NCBI RefSeq assembly: GCF_904849725.1
Contig: NC_058524.1
Coordinates: 509,190,263-509,254,262 of the forward strand
Source: Hordeum vulgare subsp. vulgare
Lineage: Eukaryota; Streptophyta; Magnoliopsida; Poales; Poaceae
Length of the DNA stretch: 64,000 bases
Direction: 5' to 3'
In this document: positions 21,633 through 34,429 of the stretch, piece by piece
How the letters are laid out: every line of letters starts with the position of its first letter
Position numbering within the stretch: the first letter of the stretch is position 1
The notes under the pieces: generated by a model
The model's database searches: none
Told to the model about the DNA's origin: nothing
What the model saw: the letters and a program-made list of their open reading frames with translations, nothing else
Made by a program: the position numbers and the translations under genes

Positions 21633-24600
21633 CATAACGGACGTCAACTACTGAAGATCAAATGAATGATCATGAATGCCTACCTACATCAGACATAACC
21701 CCACCGTGTCCTCGATCGGAGAAGGAACACACAAAAGAGACGGTCACGGTTACGCACACACTTGGCAAATTTTAATTAAGTTAACTTCAAGTTATCTAGA
21801 ACCAGTGTTAAACAAAGTTTCCACGTTGCCACATAACCGCGGGCACGGCTTTCCGAAAAAGATTTAACCCTGCAGGGGTGCTCCAACTAGTCCATCACAA
21901 ATTACCACAAGCCGCATAGAAACCCTCAATCACGAAGCTCGCGATCTCGTCGGATTCCCTAGTGGAAAACCTCAACTCTGAAATTACCCAAAGCATCACC
22001 GGAATCCCGATGCACAAGATATTCCGTCAAAGGTAAAACTAGTCCAGCAAGGCCGCCCGACGTGTCGACGATCCCGATAGGAGTCGCGTACCTCGTTCTC
22101 AGGACACGGCGGATAGGTCACACTAGGAGATACCAAACCTCGGGTTGCCCCGCGGTGGCCCCGTAGTCTGCCAATTTGGACCAACACTCATGAGGAGCAC
22201 TGGCCCGGGGGTTGATTAAATTATCCTTGGGTTAATTACTCCCTATGTAGTTCATTAGTTATTAGGAAAATGTAGTACCAAAGTTGGGCCTTGCCAGACC
22301 AGCTTTAATCTAAAACGAATTATCAAGGGGGTCCCCATAACAACCCCGATCGTGTTAGGAGCGCTCATTTATGGAACATAACACCGATAGCCGAAACTAA
22401 TAGGGCAAAGGTGGAACAAAACACCAGGCTAGAAAGGCCGAGCCTTCCACCTTTTACCAAGTATATAGGTGCATTAAATTAAATAGCATTTAAATATGGT
22501 GATATGACAAGGAACCCATGTTATCACATGGAAGCAACTACACCTGCAACTAGCAACGCTAACAACAGGGTTAAGCAAGCAGTAACATAGCCAATTAGTG
22601 GTTTGCTAGGTTGAACAGGTTGAAGGTTTCATGGCATTGTAGAGAGGCTGATATTTAACATGTGGTACGCAACGAGACATAAATGATAGAAGCGATAAAA
22701 CTAGCATGGCAATGATAGTAATGGTATCTGGGGAAATGGTCATCTTGCCTGAGATCCCGCTTGGAAGAAGAACAACTCCGAGAAGCAGTCGAACCGATGT
22801 AGTCGAACGGGTCCTCACATTCCGACACGCTTGCGGAACTCTATCGAGACGGAGAAAACCGGAAACAAGCATCAACACAGATATTCACCGCACGATGCAC
22901 AACATGATGCATAACCTACTATGATGCATGATCAGGTTAAAATGCAAGGGATGGTATGGCAATTCACCTCACGCAAACACTACACATTAAGTGAAGCTCG
23001 ATATGCAACGAGTTGCATATCGAGGAAACTCCACGTTTAATTATTTAATTCACTCCCGATTATTTACACGGCAAAATTGAATTGTTGTTAACATGGCAAG
23101 GGGTGAAGCGGTGGTCCTACATAGCATCCTAGACGGTTAACACGCGGAACATAGAACAGAGCTACAACACAAGAGGCATGCAACACAAGATTATATGCCA
23201 TGAATGCGTCATGCATGCAAGTCACAACAACACGGGCAAGGAGAGAAAGAAACAAGTGTCGCCACGGCGAGCGAGAGGGAACCATGGCGGCAAGACGGAA
23301 ACGATGCCACGGCAACGTTCCTATCTCGATAACTCGTCGAGATATCGTGCCAATGAACTGGAAGCGCGTGTGCGGGAACGCTAACTAAAGATGGGGTGAT
23401 CCCGGTTACCGGGTTCCCATGTGTCGGGCACAACATAAGAGGGACAACGTGCAACAGGCAACATTCGGCGCAAACATACGATACATCTCATACATCACAA
23501 GCACACGGTCACGACAACGTCCCATCGATATACCTTCGAAGCGTGCATATCGGAGGGGTTCGGTTCGTAGCGGACGTCGTGGAAGTCATGGTACTCGGTC
23601 TCGTCGATGGTAGTCGTTCGCTTGGCGTCGTGGTTCACGGTCTTCGGTGACGGTAGTCGAACTCGTTTTTCGAAGATGGTCGGGGTCGTCGAGGACGTCG
23701 TGGTACACGCGGTCTTGTCGGTTCCATGAAGGAGGGGATGGTGCGCGAGGTGACGACAAACGGCAGCACAAGCAAGCGACGGCATGGGCAGCAATCAAGC
23801 ACAAACAACTGGCAGCAGGAACAGCAACCTGCAGTCAGGAAAAAGCAAGAGCAGCCATTCACCCGCAAGGCAAGCACAACAACAGCGGCAGCCTAGCAAC
23901 TACATGCACCTGTAGGTAACAGCACGGCAGCAAGAGCAACAGCAAACACAAGCAAGCAAGCAGTCTACAACAACTAGCAACCTAGCAAGGCAAGCAGCAG
24001 CTACAACTAGCAATGCTAGCAACACCAACTAACACATCTAGCTACAGCAAGCATGCACGGCAGCTAGCAACGGCAAGCATTAGCAGCAGCAACACGCCTC
24101 GGCCAACAACGCAGGCAAACAGCAGCACATCATCCGACAGAGCAGCGGTGCACACATCAGCAAGAGGAGGTCGGGCCTGGAGGGACGGCTCGGCAGGGAA
24201 CGCGCACCGGCGGGGGGGGGGGGGGGGGGGGGGAACGCCGGCGGAGGGCCTCGGCCAGGGCAACGATGGCAGGACGGCGGCGGACGGGGGCTGCTGCAGG
24301 CGAGGCCGAGGGAGGTCGGGGCGAGGGACGAAGGGAAGCTGCGGCAAGGCCATGGCGGGGCGCGGGAGGCGTGGGAGACGGCGGCCGGCGGGCGGCGTGG
24401 CAGGGCACTGGCGGGGGAAGGCGGGGGAGGCCGACGACTGTGCGGGTGCAGGGGACGGCGTGGCGGTGGAGCAGCACGCAGGGAGGAGGAGGCGGCGGCA
24501 GGAGGGGCTGAGCGCGGCGGGGAAGAGGGGAACGGCGCTGCGCGAGAGGGGGAGATGGCGCGAGGGACGAGGGACGAGGGGAGCGGGGGGCTCGGGACGA

Positions 24601-25259
24601 CGAGGGGTCGCTAGGGCAGGGGAGGGGAGGCCTTGGGCCTTGGCCGGGTGGGCCTTGGCCTGGGGTCCTCCTCTCTTCCTTTGCCTTTCTCCTTTTAAAA
24701 AAACAACAACACCAAAAGGAAAGGATTTATTTATAACAAAGATAAAAAATACTTTTTAACTCCTTCAAAACAAACCCCACTATAAAAAATAGTTTTGGGC
24801 ATTTTTACAGAAATAAAGATGAAACCTTTTTCTTAAGAATTAAATAAAACCCTTTTAACAAGAAAATAAAAATAAAACCCCTTTTTTATAAATAAAATGG
24901 GTCTCTTGTTTTTAAAATAAACAAAAGGAAGAAATAACGAAAACCCAAGGGGTTGCCCCCACATTTAATAAAATGATTTTAAAATAAGACAAACTTTTAA
25001 AGGGGGTTGAAACCGAAATCTTTTACGCAACCACAAAAATGAAATAAGATCGGAGAGGAGGGGAGTTACTATCGCACTAAGACTCGTTGAGCACTCGAAG
25101 CACACACACTCAAAACACCACACCCGACAGACGATGCAAGATGCCATGCATGATGCGATGATGCAAACTAAATGATGATGCAACAAACGAAATAATAATC
25201 ACACGACAGAAACGGTAATAAAGGGGAATCTTCTGGGGCGTCGGTCTCGGGCTGTCACA
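21633..25259 (-). mobile_element. 3' LTR of element I, outer end deleted
   Basis: The copy matches 29222-32913 closely; many frames are identical between the two. The homologous sequence begins abruptly near 21633 after a tandem ACATAACGG ACATAACGG, and about 560 bases that should precede it are missing along with the target duplication. Notable content: an AGCAA-rich low-complexity tract (about 23755-24120), a G22 run (24212-24233), a very GC-rich segment to 24660 and an AT-rich segment to 24950. The Gly/Arg and Pro/Ala frames here are composition artefacts. Confidence 0.9.
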
Positions 25260-25275
25260 ACTCTCCTACACTACG
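25260..25275 (-). other. Polypurine tract of element I
   Basis: On the minus strand GTAGTGTAGGAGAGTT abuts the LTR start TGTGACAG. The position and purine content fit plus-strand priming. Confidence 0.75.
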
Positions 25276-28200
25276 AGAGGATCTTGCCCCGAGATCCAAG
25301 AATGAAAGGGGGATAGGATGAGAAAGAACAAGAGGTAAAACTTAGTCGCTTCTTTCAAAAACGAGTGAAACCAACGATCTTTGAAGGTTGCAAAGAGATG
25401 AGGACTGGTATGAGAAAGAGGCAAAAATTCACGGAAAATTTCGGCAGCACTTCGGTAGGAAAATGGGACAAAATTTTTGATAAGAAGAGAGAATTAGACA
25501 ATATTCATATCAAACAACTAAATTGAACAAGGGAACACCATGATCTTGATAGAACAACATAATAGACCCAAAAGAGCAACATCACAATGCCTCCGGAACA
25601 AGAGAATAAGAACTAACTCAAGAGGAAGAAGAGAATGAAGAAAAGAATGACAACTATCATCACAATAGAATTGAAGAGCCTCCGGACAGAGAATTGACGT
25701 AGTAGTTGGAAAACCAACAACGAAAAGAACAAGATAGTAGTGGGCTTATGAAAATCATCTCAACATTTATGAGGTGACAACCAACCACTAAAAGAAACAA
25801 GGATAGCTTGAGGGGAACAAGATATGAACAATTTCTTACACCAAGAGGATACATTGAGAACTTGGATTAATGACAAGCACCATGATAACAACAATCCATA
25901 GGAAAAGCTTTAGGTTTAATCCAAACCAAGATAGCTCAATGAAGAAATCATGGGTTGAAAATATCTCATGATCAAAGAATTGGTGGGTTGAATTATCTCA
26001 TTCTGGAAAGGCTTCGAGGCTCCTACACTAACAAGAATGCTATAATACCACCTCAAAGGATAAAGGAAGAACAAATGAACTTGGAAATGCAAGAGAAGAA
26101 AACTTGAGGTACTCCAACAAGAATCTTGAAGAACACTTGAGAATGAATCACATACTTGAAGAACCACCAAGAAGGACCTCCGTATACAAATGAATGATGC
26201 AAAGATATGAAGGACGAAAGAATAAGATTATGACCTTGCGAAGACTTAGATGGAGCCTCACAAGAGATACTTGAGAAAACTTGGAACTCCGGAAAAGAAA
26301 AGATAAGAACACTTGAGAAAAAGGAATTGATATCATGAGCCACTCCGGAAGAAGAATTTAGATTACTATGAACAAGAATAAGAATTATGTTATGCTTATC
26401 CTTCATCAAGTTTAATTGATGACAAGCAACGGATTTAGCATACAACTTATTCCTCTGAAAAGATTGAGGAGAGATATGAGCACAAACTAGAAGAATTGTT
26501 GCAAGAAACACCGGTAAGAATTGAAATAAACGAGGAAACCATCAATGAATGGAAAAACATGAGAAAGAAGGGATCATGAGCCACCTGAGAGAAAACTATA
26601 ACAAGGCATCGAAATAATTGAGAGACGAATGAAGAGCCAACAATTGAGAAGAATTGAGGATGAAAGCTGAAAGCTGAGAACGAAGAATCTTCTAAAATGA
26701 TGGCCTTCGGAGGATCGAGAATGAAAACAACTCAGAAAAGCACCGGATAGCAAGAAAGGGATTACTCATGATTGGAACAAATAAGATGACGACACCAAGC
26801 TGAAATGATGATTCTGCAAGAGACTGAACCAAGATTCGAGAGAACACTCCTTCGGATTGCAAGCTGGGAATGATGACGAGAACAACACCAAGAATAACTG
26901 AGAACTCCAGAATAAAGAAGAATGAAAGGTTGAGCCAATATGAGAATTAATTCAAATTGATCTTGACGAAGGTATATGACTGATGAAATTCATACTTACG
27001 TCATAGTTGAAAAGAATTAAGGATCTCCGAGAAAAGATTAAAAGAGCCAGGAAAGATCCTGGGAAAACCTGTGGGTTATGGGGCCACTCAAAGAAACCAC
27101 CGTTGAAAGGATTGCTAGAATGATTGATATTGCACCGGTACAAATGAAGACTAGATGAGGTTGAAAACCTCGAAATAATGAAATATCTGAAAACAAGAAA
27201 CTCTGAGATATCTTCAACACACCGGATAGAACATAGATGAAAGAATAACAAGAGGGGCTGACAAGAATCTTCAACGTGGGAAAGAATTTACAAGGATGAA
27301 AAGGATATGATGAACACGGATAATTAAATTGAATCACCGGGAAAGATGACAAGATTGACTAGAGATGAACACGAAGCTCCTCAGAATCTTCACAATGAAT
27401 CACCGGATAGGACACGGAAGAAAAGATAGCGGAAGCAACAATGAGATGAATGCACTTGGATGAAAACCAATCACCAAAGAAAAGGGTGGGAGGGCGGGGA
27501 AAACAAAAGATAACTTAAGAGAGATGAGACAAACTCCGGAATAAGAATAGAAAGATTGATCTTACAAATATTGGAGAGGATTGAATTCACTGAAGAGAAG
27601 CACAATGGTTGGAAAAGAATAGATATGACAACTCCGGTAGACAAGAATTGATATGACAATTGATTAATCACAAGGATTAGCACCCTCATATGAATATGAG
27701 AACACCACTTAGAAAAGATTTGAAATCACCACTTGACATCGAAGCAACTTGAATTACCATATTCCAACAAAACAAAGGATGCGGCTTGCAATTAGCAAGA
27801 ACAAACTCATGAGAGAGATTTCCGTTCGATATTTTCGTGGACAGGATCGCACGGGCTCGATCCTTACAGTAGACATCAAGTGCAAGGCAGTGCACCCGAC
27901 ATACGAAGCATCCCCGAGTCGTAGCAAGCTACAAGGACTCTTTAAGACACAACGAGAACCGTTGTAAGTCGACCATCAACAAATGAATCCACTAGATGTC
28001 GAACCCCAACCTAACATCATGCATTTGTTGGAAGATTGTCCTATAAGCAACTACTTGAATTCCCACCTAAGAATTCCCGAAATATCTGGGCATGCAATCT
28101 GGTACATGGATACAAGGAGTAATAATCACACAACTCCTATACTAACCCGTCACATGTATCACATCCGTCAACACACGACCAGAATCTCGGACCTTCATCT

Positions 28201-28652
28201 ACTACAGACCCTCGTGATCACAACGATACAACGTATGGCAATACTCCCGAACAATCTGCACCAGTACTGGGGACATCGGAGCCACTACTAGTACTGAAGC
28301 AATTACGAACATCATTCATTCTGAGATACTAAGAAATCTGAATGATAACGATATGCTCGAGAATCCCCTAGAGCTCAACTCCCCGGAAGAAAATCAAGTC
28401 AGACAGGAGGCACCAAGACAGAACTCCGTCACATCGGTATCATATAGATCCCAAGAATATCCGCGTGATCCTAAAAAAAATATTGATTAAGAAAAGAAGT
28501 AGAATAAATTATTAACGCAGGATTCCTCACTAGAGCATAGAAGAGGAGAAAAAAGAATCATACTCTCCAATATATAACTAAGACTCAAATAATTTTCACT
28601 AGACTCGACTCGGCCAAGTTCGATCAATCAAGGGGGCTCCTAGGTCGGTACT
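25276..28652 (-). other. Non-coding internal region of element I
   Basis: About 3.4 kb without a recognisable protein. From 25260 to roughly 27740 the plus strand is strikingly rich in A and G (recurring GAAGAA, AACTTGAG, CACCGGA and GAATTGA words), so the element's sense strand is pyrimidine-rich. Minus-strand frames of up to 152 codons (26053-26511) translate into Ser/Leu/Phe-rich sequence that reflects this bias. The segment 28040-28240 resembles the leader of fragment K. Confidence 0.75.
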
Positions 28653-28664
28653 GCTCTGATACCA
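28653..28664 (-). other. Initiator tRNA-Met primer-binding site of element I
   Basis: On the minus strand TGGTATCAGAGC is complementary to the 3' end of plant initiator tRNA-Met. It is three bases from the LTR end at 28668. This is the usual PBS of chromovirus and copia elements, and contrasts with the tRNA-Asp sites of C, D, E and F. Confidence 0.95.
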
Positions 28665-28667
28665 ACT

Positions 28668-31600
28668 TGTCACGCCCAAGATGCGACCCTATCCTCAATT
28701 TGGCACGAGGGCCTCATCAGGGATAGAAGCGCATCTCGTCGTGTTGCAAGAATGGACATCGTTACAAGTACATGTACTGAAAAGAAGAGATATATATATA
28801 GAATTGGCTTACACTCGCCACAAGCTACATTAGAGTCACAGCTGTACAATACGTAAACATCATGATGAAGAGCAGGGTCCGACTACGGACGAAAACAAAC
28901 GAGAAAGGAAGAATGACGTCCATCCTTGCTATCACAGGCTGCCGGCCTGGAACCCATCCTAGATCGATGATGAAGAAGAAGAAGCAACTCCAAACGAACA
29001 ATCAACACGCTCGCGTCAAATAACCTTTACCTGTACCTGCAACTGGTGTTGTGGTAATCTGTGAGCCACAGAGGACTCAGCAATCTCATTTCCAAAGGTA
29101 TCAAGACTAGCAAAGCTTAATGGGTGAGGTATGGTTAAGTGGTGAGGTTGCAGCAGCGGCTAAGCATATATTTATGGTGGCTAACTTACGAGTACAAGAA
29201 ATAAGAGGGGGAAGATCTACGCATAATGAACGTCAACTACTGAAGATCAAATGAATGATCCTGAACACCTAACTACGTCAGACATAACCCCACCGTGTCC
29301 TCGATCGGAGAAGGAACTCACGAAAGAGACGGTCACGGTTATGCACATAGTTGGCATATTTTAATTAAGTTAACTTCAAGTTATCTAGAACCAGTGTTAA
29401 ACAAAGTTTCCACGTTGCCACATAACCGCGGGCACGGCTTTCCGAAAAGATTTAACCCTGCAGGAGTGCTCCAACTAGTCCATCACAAATTACCACAAGC
29501 CGCATAGAAACCCTCAATCACGAAGCTCGCGATCTCTTCGGATTCCCTAGTGGAAAACCTCACCTCTCAGATTACCCAAAGCATCACCGGAATCCCGATG
29601 CACAAGATATTCCGTCAAAGGTAAAACTAATCCAGCAAGGCCGCCCGACGTCTCGACGATCCCGATAGGAGTCGTGTACCTCGTTCTCAGGACACGACGG
29701 ATGGGTCACACTAGGAGATCCAAACCTCGGGTTGCCCCGCGGTGGCCCCGTAGTCTACCAATTTGGACCAACACTCATGAGGAGCACTGGCCCGGGGGTT
29801 GATTAAATTATCTTTGGGTTAATTACTCCCTATGTAGTTCATTAGTTATTAGGCAAATGTAGTACCAAAGTTGGGCCTTGCCAGACCAGCTTTAATCTAA
29901 AACGAATTATCAAGGGGGTCCCCATAACAACCCCGATCGTGTTAGGAGCGCTCATTTATGGAACATAACACCGATAGCCGAAACTAAGGGGGCAAAGGTG
30001 GAACAAAACACCAGGCTAGAAAGGCTGAGCCTTCCACCTTTTACCAAGTATATAGGTGCATTAAATTAAATAGCATTTAAATATGGTGATATGACAAGGA
30101 ACCCATGTTATCACATGGAAGCAACTACACCTGCAACTAGCAACGCTAACAACAGGGTTAAGCAAGCGCAACATAGCCAATTAGTGGTTTGCTAGGTTGA
30201 ACAGGTTGAAGGTTTCATGGCATTGTAGAGAGGCTGATATTTAACATGTGGTAGGCAACGAGACATAAATGATAGAAGCGATAAAACTAGCATGGCAATG
30301 ATAGTAATGGTATCTGGGGAAATGGTCATCTTGCCTGAGATCCCGCTTGGAAGAAGAACAACTCCGAGAAGCAGTCGAACCGATGTAGTCGAACGGGTCC
30401 TCACATTCCGACACGCTTGCGGAACTCTATCGAGACGGAGAAAACCGGAAACAAGCATCAACACAGATATTCACCGCACGATGCACAACATGATGCATAA
30501 CCTACTATGATGCATGATCAGGTTAAAATGCAAGGGATGGTATGGCAATTCACCTCACGCAAACACTACACATTAAGTGAAGCTCGATATGCAACGAGTT
30601 GCATATCGAGGAAACTCCACGTTTAATTATTTAATTCACTCCCGATTATTTACACGGCAAAATTGAATTGTTGTTAACATGGCAAGGGGTGAAGCGGTGG
30701 TCCTACATAGCATCCTAGACGGTTAACACGCGGAACATAGAACAGAGCTACAACACAAGAGGCATGCAACACAAGATTATATGCCATGAATGCGTCATGC
30801 ATGCAAGTCACAACAACACGGGCAAGGAGAGAAAGAAACAAGTGTCGCCACGGCGAGCGAGAGGGAACCATGGCGGCAAGACGGAAACGATGCCACGGCA
30901 ACGTTCCTATCTCGATAACTCGTCGAGATATCGTGCCAATGAACTGGAAGCGCGTGTGCGGGAACGCTAACTAAAGATGGGGTGATCCCGGTTACCGGGT
31001 TCCCATGTGTCGGGCACAACATAAGAGGGACAACGTGCAACAGGCAACATTCGGCGCAAACATACGATACATCTCATACATCACAAGCACACGGTCACGA
31101 CAACGTCCCATCGATATACCTTCGAAGCGTGCATATCGGAGGGGTTCGGTTCGTAGCGGACGTCGTGGAAGTCATGGTACTCGGTCTCGTCGATGGTAGT
31201 CGTTCGCTTGGCGTCGTGGTTCACGGTCTTCGGTGACGGTAGTCGAACTCGTTTTTCGAAGATGGTCGGGGTCGTCGAGGACGTCGTGGTACACGCGGTC
31301 TTGTCGGTTCCATGAAGGAGGGGATGGTGCGCGAGGTGACGACAAACGGCAGCACAAGCAAGCGACGGCATGGGCAGCAATCAAGCACAAACAACTGGCA
31401 GCAGGAACAGCAACCTGCAGTCAGGAAAAAGCAAGAGCAGCCATTCACCCGCAAGGCAAGCACAACAACAGCGGCAGCCTAGCAACTACATGCACCTGTA
31501 GGTAACAGCACGGCAGCAAGAGCAACAGCAAACACAAGCAAGCAAGCAGTCTACAACAACTAGCAACCTAGCAAGGCAAGCAGCAGCTACAACTAGCAAT

Positions 31601-32913
31601 GCTAGCAACACCAACTAACACATCTAGCTACAGCAAGCATGCACGGCAGCTAGCAACGGCAAGCATTAGCAGCAGCAACACGCCTCGGCCAACAACGCAG
31701 GCAAAGAGCAGAACATCATCCGACAGAGCAGAGGCGCAGGCATCAGCAAGAGGAGGTCGGGCCTGGAGGGACGGCTCGGCAGGGAACGCGCACCGGCGGG
31801 GGGGGGGGGGGGGGACGCCGGCGGTGGGCCTCGGCCAGGCGACGACGGCAGGACGGCGGCCGGCGGGGGCAGCTGCAGGCGAGGCCGAGGGAGGTCGGGG
31901 CAAGGGAAGAAGGGAGGCCATGGCGGGGCGCGGGAGACGGCGGCCGACGGGCGGTGCGGCAGGGCACCGGCGGGGGAAGGCTCGGGCACCTGGGCCGAGG
32001 GCGGCGCGTAGAAGACGCGTGGAGGCGGCGAGGCGGGCGCGGCACGCGGGGAGGCCGGCGACTGCGCGGGTGCAGGGGACGGCGTGGCGGCGGAGCAGCA
32101 CGCGGGGAGGAGGAGGCGGCGGCAGGAGGGGCTGAGCGCGGCGGGGAAGAGGGGAATGGCGCTGCGCGAGAGGGGGAGACGACGCGAGGGACGAGGGATG
32201 AGGGGAGCGGGGGCTCGGGACGACGAGGGATCGCTAGGGCAGGGGAGGGGAGGCCTTGGGCCTTGGTCGGCTGGGCCTTGGTCGGCCGGGCCTTGGCCGG
32301 CTGGGCCTTGGCCTGGGGTCCTCCTCTCTTCCTTTGCCTTTCTCCTTTTAAAAAAAATAGCAACACCAAAAGGAAAGTATTTTTTTATAACAAAGATAAA
32401 AAAATACTTTTTAACTCCTTTAAAACAAACCCCACTATAAAAAATAGTTTTGGGCATTTTTAAAGAAATAAAAATGAAACCTTTTTCTTAAGAATTAAAT
32501 AAAACCCTTTTAACAAGAAAATAAAAATAAAACCCCTTTTTTATAAATAAAATGGGTCTCTTGTTTTAAAATAAACAAAACGAAGAAATAACGAAAACCC
32601 AAGGGGTTGCCCCCACATTTAATAAAATAATTTTAAAAGAAGACAAACTTTTAAAGGGGGTTGAAACCGAAATCTTTTACACAACCACAAAAATGAAATA
32701 AGAGGGGGGAGGAGGGGAGTTACTATCGCACTAAGACTCGGTGATCACTCGAAGCACACACACTCAAAACACCACACGCGACAAACGATGCAAGATGCCA
32801 TGCATGATGCGACGATGCAAACTAAATGATGATGCAACAAACGAAATAATAATCACATGATGGAAACGGAAATAAAGGGGAATATTCTGGGGCGTCGGTC
32901 TCGGGCTGTCACA
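28668..32913 (-). mobile_element. 5' LTR of element I, full length
   Basis: A 4246-base LTR running from TGTGACAGCCCG at 32913 to GGCGTGACA at 28668 on the minus strand. Compared with the left copy it has a G17 run instead of G22 (31798-31814), an extra segment of roughly 70 bases near 31985-32060, and more copies of a 15-bp minisatellite (32251-32318). No gene is inside; the frames of 157-263 codons at 31628-32457 are GC-rich LTR sequence. Confidence 0.9.
32251..32318 (+). repeat. 15-bp minisatellite in the LTR of element I
   Basis: Four units of GGCCTTGG(T/C)CGGC(T/C)G or close variants follow each other here. The corresponding part of the other LTR (about 24630-24665) has only about two. 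The repeat therefore expanded or shrank after integration. Confidence 0.85.
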
Positions 32914-33682
32914 CTGGCCCTTGGGGGCTACACCAGCTGAAGCTTTATAAATATAAGATGATTACAAGTGTCGGGACAAGTCCCAGGTTTCTGCAGCCAA
33001 GACAACCCGACACTTGGGGGCTACATGGTCAAAGATCTAATTGCAAACCACCAAGTCATCACGAACTGATAAACTTGGAGCTTGGGGGCTACATGTAATA
33101 TGGATATGTCAAAAAATTGAACAACACTTTTAAGATGTCAATTGTGGGCGAGACTGGTCTCATTTCGTCATGGAGCTAAAGCATTTCGAGACCGGCTCAT
33201 CATATTTTTATCTAGTTGAAGCATTGAAAGACCGGCTCAGCATCACATAGATTTCTTTATTCCCAATAATTTGATCAAGTCAATTGGAGTTCAGTTGTAT
33301 GACCGGGAATTAGCAACAATCATGACCCGACATTATCAATCCTAACCCGGCAACTTCGACGATCGCAACTTTGACAAGCTCTAAACATCTTCAAGCCGGG
33401 AGTATTCAAAGATGGCTCAGCACCAGAAGGTTATTTTAAGTCTAATTTTTGTCAAAGCCAAAAGCAATGGAGGCACACTCAATGGCATGTGTATTTTATT
33501 GCAAAAGGACACGTACCTACAAAATGATTGTGAAGGCGGCTCGTTAATATGAAGAAGAAACCCGGATTTTCAAAGGAGCCACTTCATTGAAGTACGCCGG
33601 CCAAGGAAGAAAGTCGGTCTCTTAACATATTTATTTCAAGAGCTTACCATGAATAAAATCAAGCTAACCTAGGAGCTAACGT

Positions 33683-34263
33683 CGGGGATATCCCCCGCGG
33701 TGTAACCCAGCTTGAAGTATGACCCGGCTGGGACTAGGCGACTCACTGGTGACTCGACCGAGCTTAGCGACTCACTCGTGACCCGGTTAGGCGGGTCAGA
33801 CGAATGACAAGACTGAAGGCCCAAGGACCGGCATGCACCCCGACATAAGGTGACTCATAGAGAGGTCATGAGGTTCGGCTCACAAGAGAAGGCCCAAGAA
33901 AAGCAAAGACTCCCTCACAAAGGAAACAAGACCCGGATTACGATTCAAGAGAGACTAGTCCTAGTCCTAGTCCTATTCCTAGTAGGAATCTACATGTAAA
34001 ACCTACCCCTTCCACTTATATAAGGAGGGTAAGACGCCCCAAGAGGTACATGCCCAAGTCATTAGAGATAGACAAATTAGACACCCTCGAGATTAGAGGT
34101 AGCGATTTCGCACCCTTGTAATCCAGATCATCATCTCCATCAATGAAACACAAGCAGGACGTAGGCTTTTACCTCCATCGGAAGGGCCAAACCTGGGTAA
34201 ACTCGCGTCCGTCGATTCCGACCAACCCCTCTCAAGCCGCCACACAGCTGCGATGGCCTCACA
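33683..34263 (+). mobile_element. 3' LTR of element J (approximate borders)
   Basis: Of the type with GACCCGG-rich U3, a (TAGTCC) run at 33957-33975, TATATAAG, and a U5 containing ACCTCCATCG and GGTAAACTCGCG. It resembles LTRs of Triticeae Ty3/gypsy families. The start lacks a clean TG, so borders are estimates within about 20 bases. Confidence 0.65.
34017..34024 (+). promoter_or_regulatory. TATA box of the element J LTR
   Basis: TATATAAG followed by GAGGGTAAGACGCCCC, in the middle of the LTR. It fits an LTR promoter and gives J a plus-strand sense. Confidence 0.7.
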
Positions 34264-34429
34264 CCTAAGTTGTATCACGAGTACATATGTCATGATAAAA
34301 CCACAACAAATAAGGTCAACAATCAGGGGCAAAACAAGCTCAAAGGATGGGGTTTAATGGGGAAGAAAAACCCCTTTTATTTGAAGGAAAAAAACAACTA
34401 TTACCCCCTCAGCCCGCACATGAGAGGTT

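Larger units (their letters stand above)
21633..32913 (-). mobile_element. Large non-autonomous gypsy element I with 4.2-kb LTRs
   Basis: Two direct copies, 21633-25259 and 28668-32913, flank a 3.4-kb internal region. On the minus strand the LTR starts TGTGACAGCCCGAGACCG and ends GGCGTGACA. It is followed by a PBS for initiator tRNA-Met (28664-28653). The left (3') LTR lacks about 560 bases at its outer end. The internal DNA shows no gag or pol reading frame, so the element is non-autonomous, of the kind called LARD. I do not assign a family name. Its leader resembles that of K, which points to a chromovirus-like gypsy relative. Confidence 0.85.
32914..34268 (+). mobile_element. Right piece of gypsy element J: spacer and 3' LTR
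   Basis: The sequence continues the CTTGGGGGCTAC motif array of 21087-21570, interrupted by element I. It then reaches an LTR-like block from about 33683 (CGTCGGGGATATCCCC) to about 34263, with a TATA box at 34017-34024 and the typical end-of-LTR text (GGTAAACTCGCGTCC). There is no open gene. The left LTR is not seen in this window. Confidence 0.7.

Noticed and set aside
22606..23919. Set of small frames duplicated exactly 7586 bases away (30192 onward)
   Set aside because: The duplication is the two LTRs of element I. Identity reflects LTR origin, not a gene family.
24013..24759. 248-codon Gly/Arg-rich frame, with an overlapping 263-codon Pro/Ala-rich frame at 31666-32457
   Set aside because: Both lie in the GC-rich, G-run-containing part of the element I LTR, and several frames are open at once on both strands. 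The two LTR copies differ by frame-changing indels, so there is no coding constraint.
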